In this document: positions 9,429 through 17,049 of the stretch, piece by piece
How positions within the stretch are numbered: position 1 is the stretch's first letter
Layout of the letters: each line of letters begins with the position of its first letter
Source of the DNA: Polyangiaceae bacterium
Lineage (GTDB): Bacteria; Myxococcota; Polyangia; Polyangiales; Polyangiaceae
Length of the DNA stretch: 26,790 nucleotides
Direction: 5' to 3'
Assembly: GCA_025936205.1 (NCBI GenBank)
Contig: JAICTU010000051.1
Coordinates: forward strand, 1-26,790
Made by a program: the position numbers and the translations under genes
The notes under the pieces: model-generated
Told to the model about the DNA's origin: nothing
The model's database searches: none
Seen by the model: only the letters and a program-made list of their open reading frames with translations

Positions 9429-10775
9429 ATGAAGACCTACGGATTCGATTACACGTTCGCGATCTCCTGGGCGAAGATCAATGAGGCGCTGGCGCGCAAT
9501 CAGGCGGGCAAGCAGATCGATCTCGGTTTCCGTGGCACGGACCCGAACAGCGGCACCGCCGTCACGATCAATATCACGCCCAAGCCGTGGTTCATCACCG
9601 ATGGTGGCGGTAATTCGCTGCTGAATCTGCAGATCGATATCGCCGGCGGCTATCTGGAGCTGGAGGGGCCCGTGGTCAATGGATCCTGGGATCTGACCGG
9701 GCTGTCGCTGATCGTTCAGGTCTCGCTGAGCTGGGTGGGCGATCCGACGCCCAGCTCCAGCGCTGCGGGCAGCGGTGGCAACACGAAGCTGGCGTTTCAG
9801 CCGAGTCAGGCCTCGGACAAGACGGCCGCCGGCTATGTCTCGCTGGTCAACGTGCTCGACCCGCAGCACACGCTCTCGGGTATCGCCTCGCAGTTGCTCG
9901 GTGACTATGCGGTGCAGGCGCTGCTCTCGAACCGGGACAAGCTGAGTTACATCTTCGCGGATGTGATGCCGGCGGGCGCCAGCCCCAGCAGCTGGCTCAA
10001 GCCTGCCGCCTGGATGTATTTCAACATCGCCACCAAGGGCGGGCCGAATGCGCTTTGCTTTCTGTGTCAGCTCAGCAACAAGGCGTTTCCCGCCGCGGGC
10101 GCGAGCTTCGACAGTAGCGCGCTCGACGCCTCTCAGGACGCGGTGATCTTGATCTCGCAAGAGGTGCTGTTCCAGCAGGCGGTGTTGCCTGCCGTGACCA
10201 AGTCTTTCCCTGGCGCGAGCTTCAGCTGTAGCTGCAGCGATGAGATCTGTACCATCACGAACAACGGCGGCTTCAGCGTGGGGAAGGTGCAGGCGAGCTC
10301 GTACAGCCTGAAGGTGGATAGCGCGGGTACCGGCCTCGCGATCACTTCCTCCGGCGGCGGTCCGCTCAAGTTCTTCTTCGGCATCGGGTCCCTGCCCGAC
10401 GCCAGTTACAGCTGGTCCACCTCGTCGAATAACCCGCTCGCCTTCAGCAAAGGCGTGGTCAGCTTCACCCCCGATCCGTCGCCGGATATTCAGCATGACC
10501 AGACCATGCACTGGTACGACTGGGCGCTGATCGTCTTCACCGGCATCACCAACATCGCTGGGCTGGCCTCCGACATCTATGACGCGGTGAAAAACTACGG
10601 CGACGACTCCGAGAACATGGGGGTCGGCAACATCAACAGTGCCCTGTCGAGCGCCGTCGGCGGCAACTTTCTCAACCTCGGCGCCCTGATCGATTGGAAC
10701 CTCGCCGGCAAGGCCCTGCAACTCTCGAGCGCCGGCCTGCAAGGGCCGCTGTTCGTACGCGGCAGCTTTGTCTGA
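9429..10775 (+). CDS. P47/OrfX-like TULIP-family protein 1
   Basis: The 448-aa product begins MKTYGFDYTFAISWAKINEA, the TYG[WF]D...FA...[IV]N.A opening known from Clostridium P47 and OrfX proteins. Two downstream genes share it. P47, OrfX2 and OrfX3 are TULIP (lipid-binding BPI-like) folds encoded next to botulinum-type neurotoxins. There is no signal peptide, so it is made as a cytoplasmic protein. A hydrophobic helix-like stretch (about 364-387, DWALIVFTGITNIAGL) precedes the C-terminal strand region. Cysteine-rich spots, CFLC and SCSCSDEIC, are notable. The start is set by AGGGGG at 9414-9419, 9 nt before ATG; the frame stays open 66 bp upstream to 9363. It heads a co-oriented block, with 34 bp to the next gene. 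The family call is fairly sure; substrate and role are unknown. Confidence 0.72.
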   Translation: MKTYGFDYTFAISWAKINEALARNQAGKQIDLGFRGTDPNSGTAVTINITPKPWFITDGGGNSLLNLQIDIAGGYLELEGPVVNGSWDLTGLSLIVQVSLSWVGDPTPSSSAAGSGGNTKLAFQPSQASDKTAAGYVSLVNVLDPQHTLSGIASQLLGDYAVQALLSNRDKLSYIFADVMPAGASPSSWLKPAAWMYFNIATKGGPNALCFLCQLSNKAFPAAGASFDSSALDASQDAVILISQEVLFQQAVLPAVTKSFPGASFSCSCSDEICTITNNGGFSVGKVQASSYSLKVDSAGTGLAITSSGGGPLKFFFGIGSLPDASYSWSTSSNNPLAFSKGVVSFTPDPSPDIQHDQTMHWYDWALIVFTGITNIAGLASDIYDAVKNYGDDSENMGVGNINSALSSAVGGNFLNLGALIDWNLAGKALQLSSAGLQGPLFVRGSFV

Positions 10776-10809
10776 ACCCTACTCAACCCTAGTGGAGGGA
10801 AGTGAAATC

Positions 10810-12933
10810 ATGACTGACTCAACCGTTGCCCCGATCGTGGATACCTACAACTGGGACACTGCGTTCGCGCTGAACTTCCCGCACGCCAACACTGCCATCG
10901 TCGCCAACTGGCCCAATGTCAGCGCCAACGCCAAGAACGTCAGCAAGGCCGCCTCGGACTCTCCTGCCTTTGCCGTCAACGGGGTGCTCGCGCCGTGGCA
11001 GCTGGTGCCCGGAGGAGACGGCAAGAACGTGCGCATGGAATGTACGTTCTCATCCGGCACCTATACCTACTCGGGCGGCTCGCTGAACCTGGCTCAGGGC
11101 GACGGCGGCCAGGCTGTCTCGGCGATCATCGAGGTCGGCATGCAGTGGGTGCCCGAACCCGGGCAAATGTTCTTCGTGATCGATGACACCACGGCCGTGG
11201 CCGTGCAGAAGGACCTGAACAACGGCGTGATCGACGCCGCGCTCCAGGCCGCCTTCACCAAGCAGAGCAAACCGCTGGGGACCGGCGCCAACGTGACGGC
11301 GAAGCAAGCGAGCAAGGAGTGGTTGATCGAGGACGGGAAGAACAACTACTACATCTTCTCCGCCGTCGACAAACTCGGCACGCTCTACCTTCAGGTCTAT
11401 CAGTTCGAGGATGACTGGAAGAACATCCTGAAGCTCCTGTCGCAAGCCACGAGCGCATCGGAGCCAGCGGTGACGATCGTGGCCATCGAGCGCGTATCGG
11501 GGCTCGGAGCCATCGCCCGGGCCGCGCTGGAGGAGATCCTCAGCGAGTGGTTCACGGAGAACCTCGCGGAGTTCAACCACGTGTTCGCGGGCATCAGCCT
11601 CGCGCCCACGCTGGCCGCCAGCGCCCAGTACGCCTGGATCTCACCGACCGGTACCGGGTACGCGGTGGTCGACGAAGGTACAGCCGCCAGCTCGATCTTC
11701 GGCGTGCTCTCGACCGCCCTGCACAACGACATCCCCGCCAATCATCAGGTCTCGCCCAACGCCATTCCGGACGGGGCCGACGCAGGGTTCGTGATCGCCG
11801 GCCCGGATTTCCTGCGCCAGATGATGCTGGCAGGCGCACGGCAGATCTTCGATGGGGCTCCGGAGAGCGCGTTTCTGATCACGCCGGACGGGCTGAGCAT
11901 CACGAACACCCAGACCGTCGTCTGGGGCAAGTTCATGATGGATAACAAGAAGCAGGGCAGCATCTCCAACAACTACGCCGCGCTGCTCGACCGAGGCGGA
12001 GCGCCGAATGGAGATCTGTTGCAGGCGCTGGCCAACCTGGGCGTGTCCCCGCCGTCGAATGCCACGGTCTCCGTCACCAATCAGGGCCAGCAGTGGCTGC
12101 TCTCCAACGGCAATACGGGCGACGACGAGTACATCCTGAATCTGGACGGCGACTCGATCGACGTCTTCACCGCCACGGTGATCAACATCGACAAGGCCAA
12201 CTTCAAGCTGAGCCTGGTCAACTCTTACGTGCAGATCGAGTTCATTGATCTGTACTACCCGTACAGTTCGGACTTCGACGTGCACGTGAACTACACCGAG
12301 CAGGTCACGCTGAGCCTGCAGGATCAGTCGGTCACCGTGAACGGGACCACGAGCACCAAGAAGATCTTCTGGTTCGATCAGATCGAGCGCAACCTGGTGG
12401 TCAACGTGACGAAGACGCAGTCCGCCATCACGAGGGAGATCGTCGAGGGCGCAATCACGGGCGCCCTGGCGCTGGTGGCCGTCGCCGGTCCGATCATCGA
12501 AGGCCTGTCGGCAGGCGCCGAAGTGGGCGAGGTGAGCGCTGACGCGGGCGAAGCGGTGGTCGACGGGGCGGACTTTGCCGCCGCGGCGGACGCGAATCCC
12601 GAGGCCGCGGCGGCAGACGACGCCGCGGCGGGCGAAGGCGCTGCCGCCCAGGGGAATGGACGGCTCACGAACATCAAGAACGCCTTCAGCACGCCGAAGT
12701 GGAAGTTCGTGGGCGCGCTGGCAGGGCTGTCCGGAGCGATCGCCGGCTTCGATCAGGCGATCACGGCGATCATCGAGGCCGCCGCCAAGAAGCAATGGGA
12801 GAATGTCCCCGGCTTCGATCTGTTCGCAAACCAGCTGATCGCACCCTACAGCTTTCCCAACATCTCGGGCTTCGATCTGGTCTCGGCGGGCCTGAACCAA
12901 TCGCTCGTCATCGGGTTGAAGGTCAAGAGCTGA
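10810..12933 (+). CDS. P47/OrfX2-like TULIP-family protein 2
   Basis: The 707-aa product carries the family opening TYNWDTAFALNFPHANTAIV at residues 12-31 and the second hallmark APWQLVPGGDGKNVRM, matched in protein 3 by GDWQMTAGGDGKEVHM. Its size is close to clostridial OrfX2, remembered as about 750 aa with two TULIP domains. Near the C-terminus lie a hydrophobic stretch (about 542-570, AITGALALVAVAGPII), an Ala/Asp/Glu-rich low-complexity linker (about 575-616) and a second hydrophobic stretch (about 633-659). No signal peptide is visible. The start is supported by GGAGG at 10794-10798, 11 nt before ATG; an in-frame ATG at 10768 would overlap the previous gene. It is followed by protein 3 after 11 bp, so the two are probably translated together. 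Whether it binds lipid is inferred from fold only. Confidence 0.75.
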   Translation: MTDSTVAPIVDTYNWDTAFALNFPHANTAIVANWPNVSANAKNVSKAASDSPAFAVNGVLAPWQLVPGGDGKNVRMECTFSSGTYTYSGGSLNLAQGDGGQAVSAIIEVGMQWVPEPGQMFFVIDDTTAVAVQKDLNNGVIDAALQAAFTKQSKPLGTGANVTAKQASKEWLIEDGKNNYYIFSAVDKLGTLYLQVYQFEDDWKNILKLLSQATSASEPAVTIVAIERVSGLGAIARAALEEILSEWFTENLAEFNHVFAGISLAPTLAASAQYAWISPTGTGYAVVDEGTAASSIFGVLSTALHNDIPANHQVSPNAIPDGADAGFVIAGPDFLRQMMLAGARQIFDGAPESAFLITPDGLSITNTQTVVWGKFMMDNKKQGSISNNYAALLDRGGAPNGDLLQALANLGVSPPSNATVSVTNQGQQWLLSNGNTGDDEYILNLDGDSIDVFTATVINIDKANFKLSLVNSYVQIEFIDLYYPYSSDFDVHVNYTEQVTLSLQDQSVTVNGTTSTKKIFWFDQIERNLVVNVTKTQSAITREIVEGAITGALALVAVAGPIIEGLSAGAEVGEVSADAGEAVVDGADFAAAADANPEAAAADDAAAGEGAAAQGNGRLTNIKNAFSTPKWKFVGALAGLSGAIAGFDQAITAIIEAAAKKQWENVPGFDLFANQLIAPYSFPNISGFDLVSAGLNQSLVIGLKVKS

Positions 12934-12944
12934 GGAGCAGACCC

Positions 12945-14369
12945 ATGCCTGTCGCAGCCCTCGCCGCCGCCCCCAGTTCCGCCGTGTATACCCACGGCTG
13001 GGACACCGTCTTCGCACTGCCCGTGCCGGACGTGAATCGCGCCATCGTCGACAAGAAGTCGTCCCCGGCCAGTTTCAGCTACACGGACCCGAGCTCGGTG
13101 TATTCGCTGTCGGGCACGTTTGGTGACTGGCAGATGACGGCGGGCGGCGACGGCAAGGAGGTGCACATGCTGTTGCCGCTGACCAACGTGACGCTGACCT
13201 ACGCCGGCACCGGCAAGAGCAGCTCCTACTCCGGTCAGGTGACGCTCGGCATCGAGCTCCACTATCTGCCTCACGACGCGGCTGCCGCCGGACCTTCCGG
13301 CGGCACGCCCATGGCGCTCAGGGTCAAGGCGACCTCGGACGACCCGGCGGTCCCCGTCGCCTTCGTCGTCGACCTGGAGGTCACCCCCACTCCGGGCACC
13401 ATCGACACCGCTTGCCTGAAGGCGGGCCTGGCTGGCTGGGCCTGCGCCAACCTGGGGCTGTTCGCGCATGTCTTCGCGGTCGTCGACCTGAACTTGCTGG
13501 TGGATCAGGGTAAATGGGGCTTCGTCACGCCGAACTACACCAGCTACGCCTACCTGACCAACGGCGACCAGCTGCAGGATGATCTGTTCGGCGTGCTCAC
13601 CATGACGGGCACCCGGACCGGCGAGAAGCTGAACGAGCAGCTGCCTCAAAACGCCATCCCCAGCGGCTCCAAGTCCGGCTTTCTGATTTCGCAGACGCGC
13701 GCACTCTATGACCTGATCCGACCGGCGATCATGCAAGCGTATCCGGGCCTGACCGAGCAAAACTTCCTGCTCAGCGACGATGGCAACACGCTCTATCTGA
13801 GCGAAGGGACCTCGATCGGGCTCACGCCCGTGACGCACGACGGCAGCACGTACTACCCGAAGCTGACCGCGCTGTCCGTGCAGTCGGTGGGCGAGACCCT
13901 CACGCTCACCAGCCACACGGAGACGGAGATCGTCTCGGGCATCACCGCCATCTGTCAGTCCACGCACTGGTACACGGTCGATCTGGGCGCCTGCAACAGC
14001 GGGCAGACCCTCCTGTTCAATGAGGCCCAGGCGCCCGACATCGTGCACTCCGTCAACCAATCCGAAGGCTCGCACCTGACGCAGCTCATCATCGCGATCG
14101 TGGCGGCCGTGGCGCTGCTGATCCTCGCTGTCTTGACCGATGGGGCCGCCCTGATCGTGGGCGGCTTGGTGATCGGCCTGCTGATCGGCGCCGACATGAT
14201 CGTGCCTGCCGCGATCGAGGACGCCAACAAGGACACCTCGCCCTCGGTGGATCTGCTGCTGGTCAACGCCGTGAATCCGATCACCTGGACGGCGAGCAAG
14301 GTGTTCAGCTTGACCTATGGCCACATGGACAATGCCCTGCAACTCGGTGGCGACCCGAACTTCATCTGA
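12945..14369 (+). CDS. P47/OrfX-like TULIP-family protein 3
   Basis: The 474-aa product opens with THGWDTVFALPVPDVNRAIV at residues 16-35, aligned with the openings of proteins 1 and 2. GTFGDWQMTAGGDGKEVHM at about 60 matches protein 2, and GIELHYLP matches its VGMQWVPEP. Its length is near that of clostridial OrfX3 (about 490 aa from memory). Residues about 380-423 are strongly hydrophobic: IIAIVAAVALLILAVL, then IVGGLVIGLLIGADMIVP. They look like a membrane-active helical hairpin placed before the C-terminal segment that ends QLGGDPNFI. There is no N-terminal signal peptide. GAGGAG (12932-12937), overlapping the previous stop, is 7 nt before ATG. A PixA-type gene starts 18 bp after the stop. 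Confidence 0.75.
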   Translation: MPVAALAAAPSSAVYTHGWDTVFALPVPDVNRAIVDKKSSPASFSYTDPSSVYSLSGTFGDWQMTAGGDGKEVHMLLPLTNVTLTYAGTGKSSSYSGQVTLGIELHYLPHDAAAAGPSGGTPMALRVKATSDDPAVPVAFVVDLEVTPTPGTIDTACLKAGLAGWACANLGLFAHVFAVVDLNLLVDQGKWGFVTPNYTSYAYLTNGDQLQDDLFGVLTMTGTRTGEKLNEQLPQNAIPSGSKSGFLISQTRALYDLIRPAIMQAYPGLTEQNFLLSDDGNTLYLSEGTSIGLTPVTHDGSTYYPKLTALSVQSVGETLTLTSHTETEIVSGITAICQSTHWYTVDLGACNSGQTLLFNEAQAPDIVHSVNQSEGSHLTQLIIAIVAAVALLILAVLTDGAALIVGGLVIGLLIGADMIVPAAIEDANKDTSPSVDLLLVNAVNPITWTASKVFSLTYGHMDNALQLGGDPNFI

Positions 14370-14387
14370 AGCAACCAGGAGGCGCTC

Positions 14388-14900
14388 ATGCCCAGTACCG
14401 ACGGAATCATCGACGTTCTCATCGCCATCGACGCGGACACCATCCTGAAGACGTATGGCCCCAACATCGACTCGGCCCACCCGGTGCAAGTCAGCAACGC
14501 CGGGCTGATCTTCATGCTGACCAAGCAGGCGAACGCCCTGTCGGGGGAAGCGGGAACCGAGCTCAACCTCTCCGCGCAAACCATGGATGTCATTCGCTGG
14601 CGCGAGACCACCATGTCGCTCAACTCCGCGTACACCGGCATCCTGTACGCGTTCGTGCCGACGGCGGGCGGAAACCTGATCTCCACGCCCACGCCGCTCG
14701 AGGCGGACGTCACCGAGCCCCTGCCCGATCCGAGCAACCCCGCCGTGCCCAAGACCCAGACGGTCAAGTCGTACTTCTGGAACAGCACGGTGCTGGCTGC
14801 GGGCCAGGTCACCTACCACTTCCAGTTCCTGATCTGCGACCGCAACGGCGCGGTGCAGGGCTACTACTGGTGGGACCCCTACATCACGATCAGCAACTGA
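14388..14900 (+). CDS. PixA/AidA-type inclusion body family protein 1
   Basis: The 170-aa product fits the inclusion body protein family named after Xenorhabdus PixA and Ralstonia AidA in length and motif order. It shows IIDVLIAIDADTIL at the N-terminus, TMDVIRWRETTMSLNSAYTG in the centre, LISTPTPLEADV and PLPDP, then QVTYHFQFLICDRNG and a C-terminal GYYWWDPYITI. PixA accumulates as cytoplasmic protein inclusions; its biochemical role is unknown, and this copy is not methionine-rich. AGGAGG (14377-14382) is 5 nt before ATG. It lies 18 bp after the third TULIP gene and 36 bp before a paralogue, so all belong to one transcription unit. Co-occurrence suggests that PixA and TULIP proteins act or are stored together; that is inference. 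Confidence 0.88.
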   Translation: MPSTDGIIDVLIAIDADTILKTYGPNIDSAHPVQVSNAGLIFMLTKQANALSGEAGTELNLSAQTMDVIRWRETTMSLNSAYTGILYAFVPTAGGNLISTPTPLEADVTEPLPDPSNPAVPKTQTVKSYFWNSTVLAAGQVTYHFQFLICDRNGAVQGYYWWDPYITISN

Positions 14901-14936
14901 GCCGGGAACACAGGCCCTGAAAAGGAGAGCTCGGCG

Positions 14937-15443
14937 ATGGCGGACGACGGCAATATCATCGACGTATTGATCGCGGTGGATGCGGAGTCTCTCGTGGCGA
15001 ACCTGGCGCCGGGCAGCGCGTCGGCACCGACCCCGGTCACCAGCGACGCCATCTACATGATGGTCCGCTCGGGCAATGCCGTATTCGGTCAAGGCAGCAA
15101 GGAGCTCAAGCTGAGCGCACGGACGCTGGACGTGATCCGCTGGCGCATGACCTCGCTGTCCTTCAATGCCGGGTACTTCGGGCTGCTCTACAAATTCTTC
15201 GCGCTCAGCGGCAATCCGCTGATCTCCACGCCGGAGCCGCTGCTCGCGCAGGTCAATGCGCCGCTGCCCGATCCGGCCCATCCCACCGTTCCCAGGACCC
15301 AGACCCTCCAGACGTACTTCTGGAACTGTAACGTTCTGGCTCAGGGTGAGGTGACCTACGCTTTTCAGTTCATGATCTGCGATCGAGCGGGCCAGCCCTG
15401 CGGCTACTATTTCTGGGATCCGTTCATCGCGATCACGGACTGA
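14937..15443 (+). CDS. PixA/AidA-type inclusion body family protein 2
   Basis: This 168-aa paralogue of the preceding gene appears about half identical by eye. Shared landmarks are IIDVLIAVDAESL, TLDVIRWRMTSLSFNAGYFG, LISTPEPLLAQV, PLPDP, TYFWNCNVLAQGEVTYAFQF, MICDRAG and GYYFWDPFIAI. It has two cysteines (FWNCNV, QPCGYY), one of them replaced by Ser in paralogue 1. There is no signal peptide, so a cytoplasmic location is expected. AAGGAG (14922-14927) is 9 nt before ATG. The tandem pair suggests duplication within this locus followed by divergence, possibly giving two subunits of one assembly. Confidence 0.88.
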   Translation: MADDGNIIDVLIAVDAESLVANLAPGSASAPTPVTSDAIYMMVRSGNAVFGQGSKELKLSARTLDVIRWRMTSLSFNAGYFGLLYKFFALSGNPLISTPEPLLAQVNAPLPDPAHPTVPRTQTLQTYFWNCNVLAQGEVTYAFQFMICDRAGQPCGYYFWDPFIAITD

Positions 15444-15476
15444 TCCCGAGTTTCAGAGGAACACGAGGAGGCGATG

Positions 15477-15830
15477 ATGACCACCTATCCCAGCGAACGG
15501 TTCTCCCGGCTTCACCTCCCGCGTGCGCTGACCGGGCGCGACCGAGCGGGCTGCTACCTCACCTTGACCGAGGGGGGCTCGCGGCGGGAAGCGAGCGCCG
15601 CCGACTCGGGGATCGTCGCCGAGCTCCGGCGCCGAGCCGATCCCCGCGCGGAGCGCGCGGCGCAACTGTACGGTCTGCTGCTGGAGCGCGACGCCGAGAT
15701 GATCGCCTGGCTCCAGGAGAGCGCGGCGAACATCCGGCTGTTCGCGCAAGACCCGGCCCGCGCCATCCTCGCTGCCTTGCGGGGCATCTCGGCGGAGATG
15801 CTGGATTTGTCGAAGCCCGGGGGCCCGTGA
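15477..15830 (+). CDS. Hypothetical 117-aa protein in the P47-like/PixA operon
   Basis: I do not recognise this protein. It is charged and mostly helical in look: an N-terminal part MTTYPSERFSRLHLPR, then YLTLTEGG, then long amphipathic stretches (ELRRRADPRAERAAQLYGLL, RDAEMIAWLQESAANI). It has no signal peptide or membrane segment. AGGAGG (15466-15471) is 5 nt before ATG 15477; ATG 15474 is possible but only 2 nt from the SD. It follows PixA 2 by 33 bp. Its size is near clostridial OrfX1 (about 140 aa from memory), but I see no sequence match and do not claim homology. Three bases after the stop begins a perfect 14-bp hairpin. Confidence 0.6.
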   Translation: MTTYPSERFSRLHLPRALTGRDRAGCYLTLTEGGSRREASAADSGIVAELRRRADPRAERAAQLYGLLLERDAEMIAWLQESAANIRLFAQDPARAILAALRGISAEMLDLSKPGGP

Positions 15831-15832
15831 GA

Positions 15833-15869
15833 CGGTCCGCGGCGGGACCGGGGGGCCCGCCGCGGACCG
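15833..15869 (+). promoter_or_regulatory. Perfect 14-bp GC hairpin just after a stop codon
   Basis: CGGTCCGCGGCGGG (15833-15846) pairs perfectly with CCCGCCGCGGACCG (15856-15869) around a 9-nt loop, ACCGGGGGG. It starts 2 nt after the TGA (15828-15830) of the 117-aa gene and lies 112 bp before the FHA gene. With no U-tract it may be an attenuator, an mRNA-end stabiliser or a processing site. It splits the structural genes from the regulator gene. Confidence 0.65.
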
Positions 15870-15981
15870 CGCCTCGCGGCGTTCGATCGGGCGCGGCGTC
15901 CCCCATTTCGACTACTGGATCTTCGACCCCTATTGTCGCTCCTGGATCGCTCCGTACGGCGTCTCACCGCGGAGGGGGATC

Positions 15982-16992
15982 ATGGGAACGTTCGTCAATC
16001 TGGCCACGGGGGAACGGGTCTGGCTGCTGGCGAATCACGTCTTTGGGCGCAGCCGCATGCGCGCGGACACCTGCCTGGCAGGCGCGGACGTGTCCCTGCT
16101 GCACGCCGTGGTGCGCTGGCGCGAAAGCAGCTGGTCCATCGCCGACTTCAGCCGCAACGGCACGCGCGTCGATGGTGAAGCGCTGCAGCCCGGTCGCTGG
16201 CGGCAGCTGAAACAGGACCAGGAAGTACGCTTCGGCAGCAGCCCCCACTGCCTGTGGCAGGTTCGAGACCTCGCGCCGCCGGGTCCGTCGCTGGTCCCGC
16301 TGGATCCGAGGCGCGCGCCGCTCGCACTGACGGCGAGCCAGGTGTTGCCCGACCTGAACGCCGCGGAGCTGGCGATTTTCCAGGATGTGTCGGGCGGGTG
16401 GCTTCTGGATCGGGACGGCGAGATCCGCTCGCTCGCGCCGGGCGACGCCGTCACGGTGGGTGGCTTGACCTATCACCTGATGATGTCGGAGAAGATCGAC
16501 GAGACCGCCGAGGGTGAAGAGCTCTCCGCCAACGCGCCACCCCACCTGGTCTTCGACGTCAGTGCGGACGAGGAGCACGTGCGCCTGCAGCTCCGGCAAG
16601 GCTCTCGCCAGATCGAGCTGGGCGAACGCACCCATCACTACTGCTTGCTCACGCTCGCTCGCCAGCGCCTGCAGGATGCGCACGCCGGCCTGGCGCGGGA
16701 GCTGCAAGGCTGGTGCGACTGCGAACAGCTGGCGGCGATGTTGCGCATCGATGTCGCGCACCTGAACATTCAGATCTACCGCGCGCGCCAGCAGGTGATG
16801 AGCAGCGCTGCGGCGCCCGCGCAACTGTGGCAGCTCGTCGAGCGGCGGCGCGGCGGCTTGCGGCTGGGCGATCTCTCGTTCGAGGTCCGGCAAGGCACGC
16901 GCGCGAGTGACCGCTATCGGCCCGACGCCGTGGTCGCCGACCGCGGAACCCAGGCAGGGAGGGCTCGAGCGACCAAGACCTTGGTCCAATAG
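15982..16992 (+). CDS. FHA domain protein with C-terminal winged-helix-like domain
   Basis: The 336-aa product opens directly with a forkhead-associated domain (about residues 1-85), a phosphothreonine-binding module. The key motifs are intact: FGRSRM (GR-S), SLLHAVVRW (the S-x-x-H site) and FSRNGTRVDG (NGT). A middle beta-rich region follows (about 120-185, WLLDRDGEIRSLAPGD). The C-terminal part (about 190-300) has HHYCLLTLARQRLQDA and WCDCEQLAAMLRIDVAHLNI, the layout of a winged-helix domain seen in FHA-containing regulators of myxobacteria and relatives. GGAGGG (15971-15976) precedes ATG. The likely role is phospho-dependent regulation or scaffolding under a Ser/Thr kinase; no kinase is in the window. 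Its place at the end of the TULIP/PixA block suggests it controls that system. Confidence 0.82.
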   Translation: MGTFVNLATGERVWLLANHVFGRSRMRADTCLAGADVSLLHAVVRWRESSWSIADFSRNGTRVDGEALQPGRWRQLKQDQEVRFGSSPHCLWQVRDLAPPGPSLVPLDPRRAPLALTASQVLPDLNAAELAIFQDVSGGWLLDRDGEIRSLAPGDAVTVGGLTYHLMMSEKIDETAEGEELSANAPPHLVFDVSADEEHVRLQLRQGSRQIELGERTHHYCLLTLARQRLQDAHAGLARELQGWCDCEQLAAMLRIDVAHLNIQIYRARQQVMSSAAAPAQLWQLVERRRGGLRLGDLSFEVRQGTRASDRYRPDAVVADRGTQAGRARATKTLVQ

Positions 16993-17049
16993 CTCTTGCG
17001 CAGCATTCCTGGCTCAATGCGGCAGCAGATCGTCAAACAGGAGCCGTCG

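Noticed and set aside
12699..12944. N-terminal extension of the third TULIP gene into the second
   Set aside because: It would overlap the end of gene 2 by over 200 bp in another frame. The ATG at 12945 has a strong SD and aligns with the family N-terminus.
12846..15281. 811-aa minus-strand open frame opposite the TULIP and PixA genes, and similar ones at 8817-10742 and 11641-13017
   Set aside because: High third-position GC on the plus strand leaves the opposite frame free of stops. The translations are Arg/His/Val/Gln-rich without motifs, while the plus strand has clear families and SDs.
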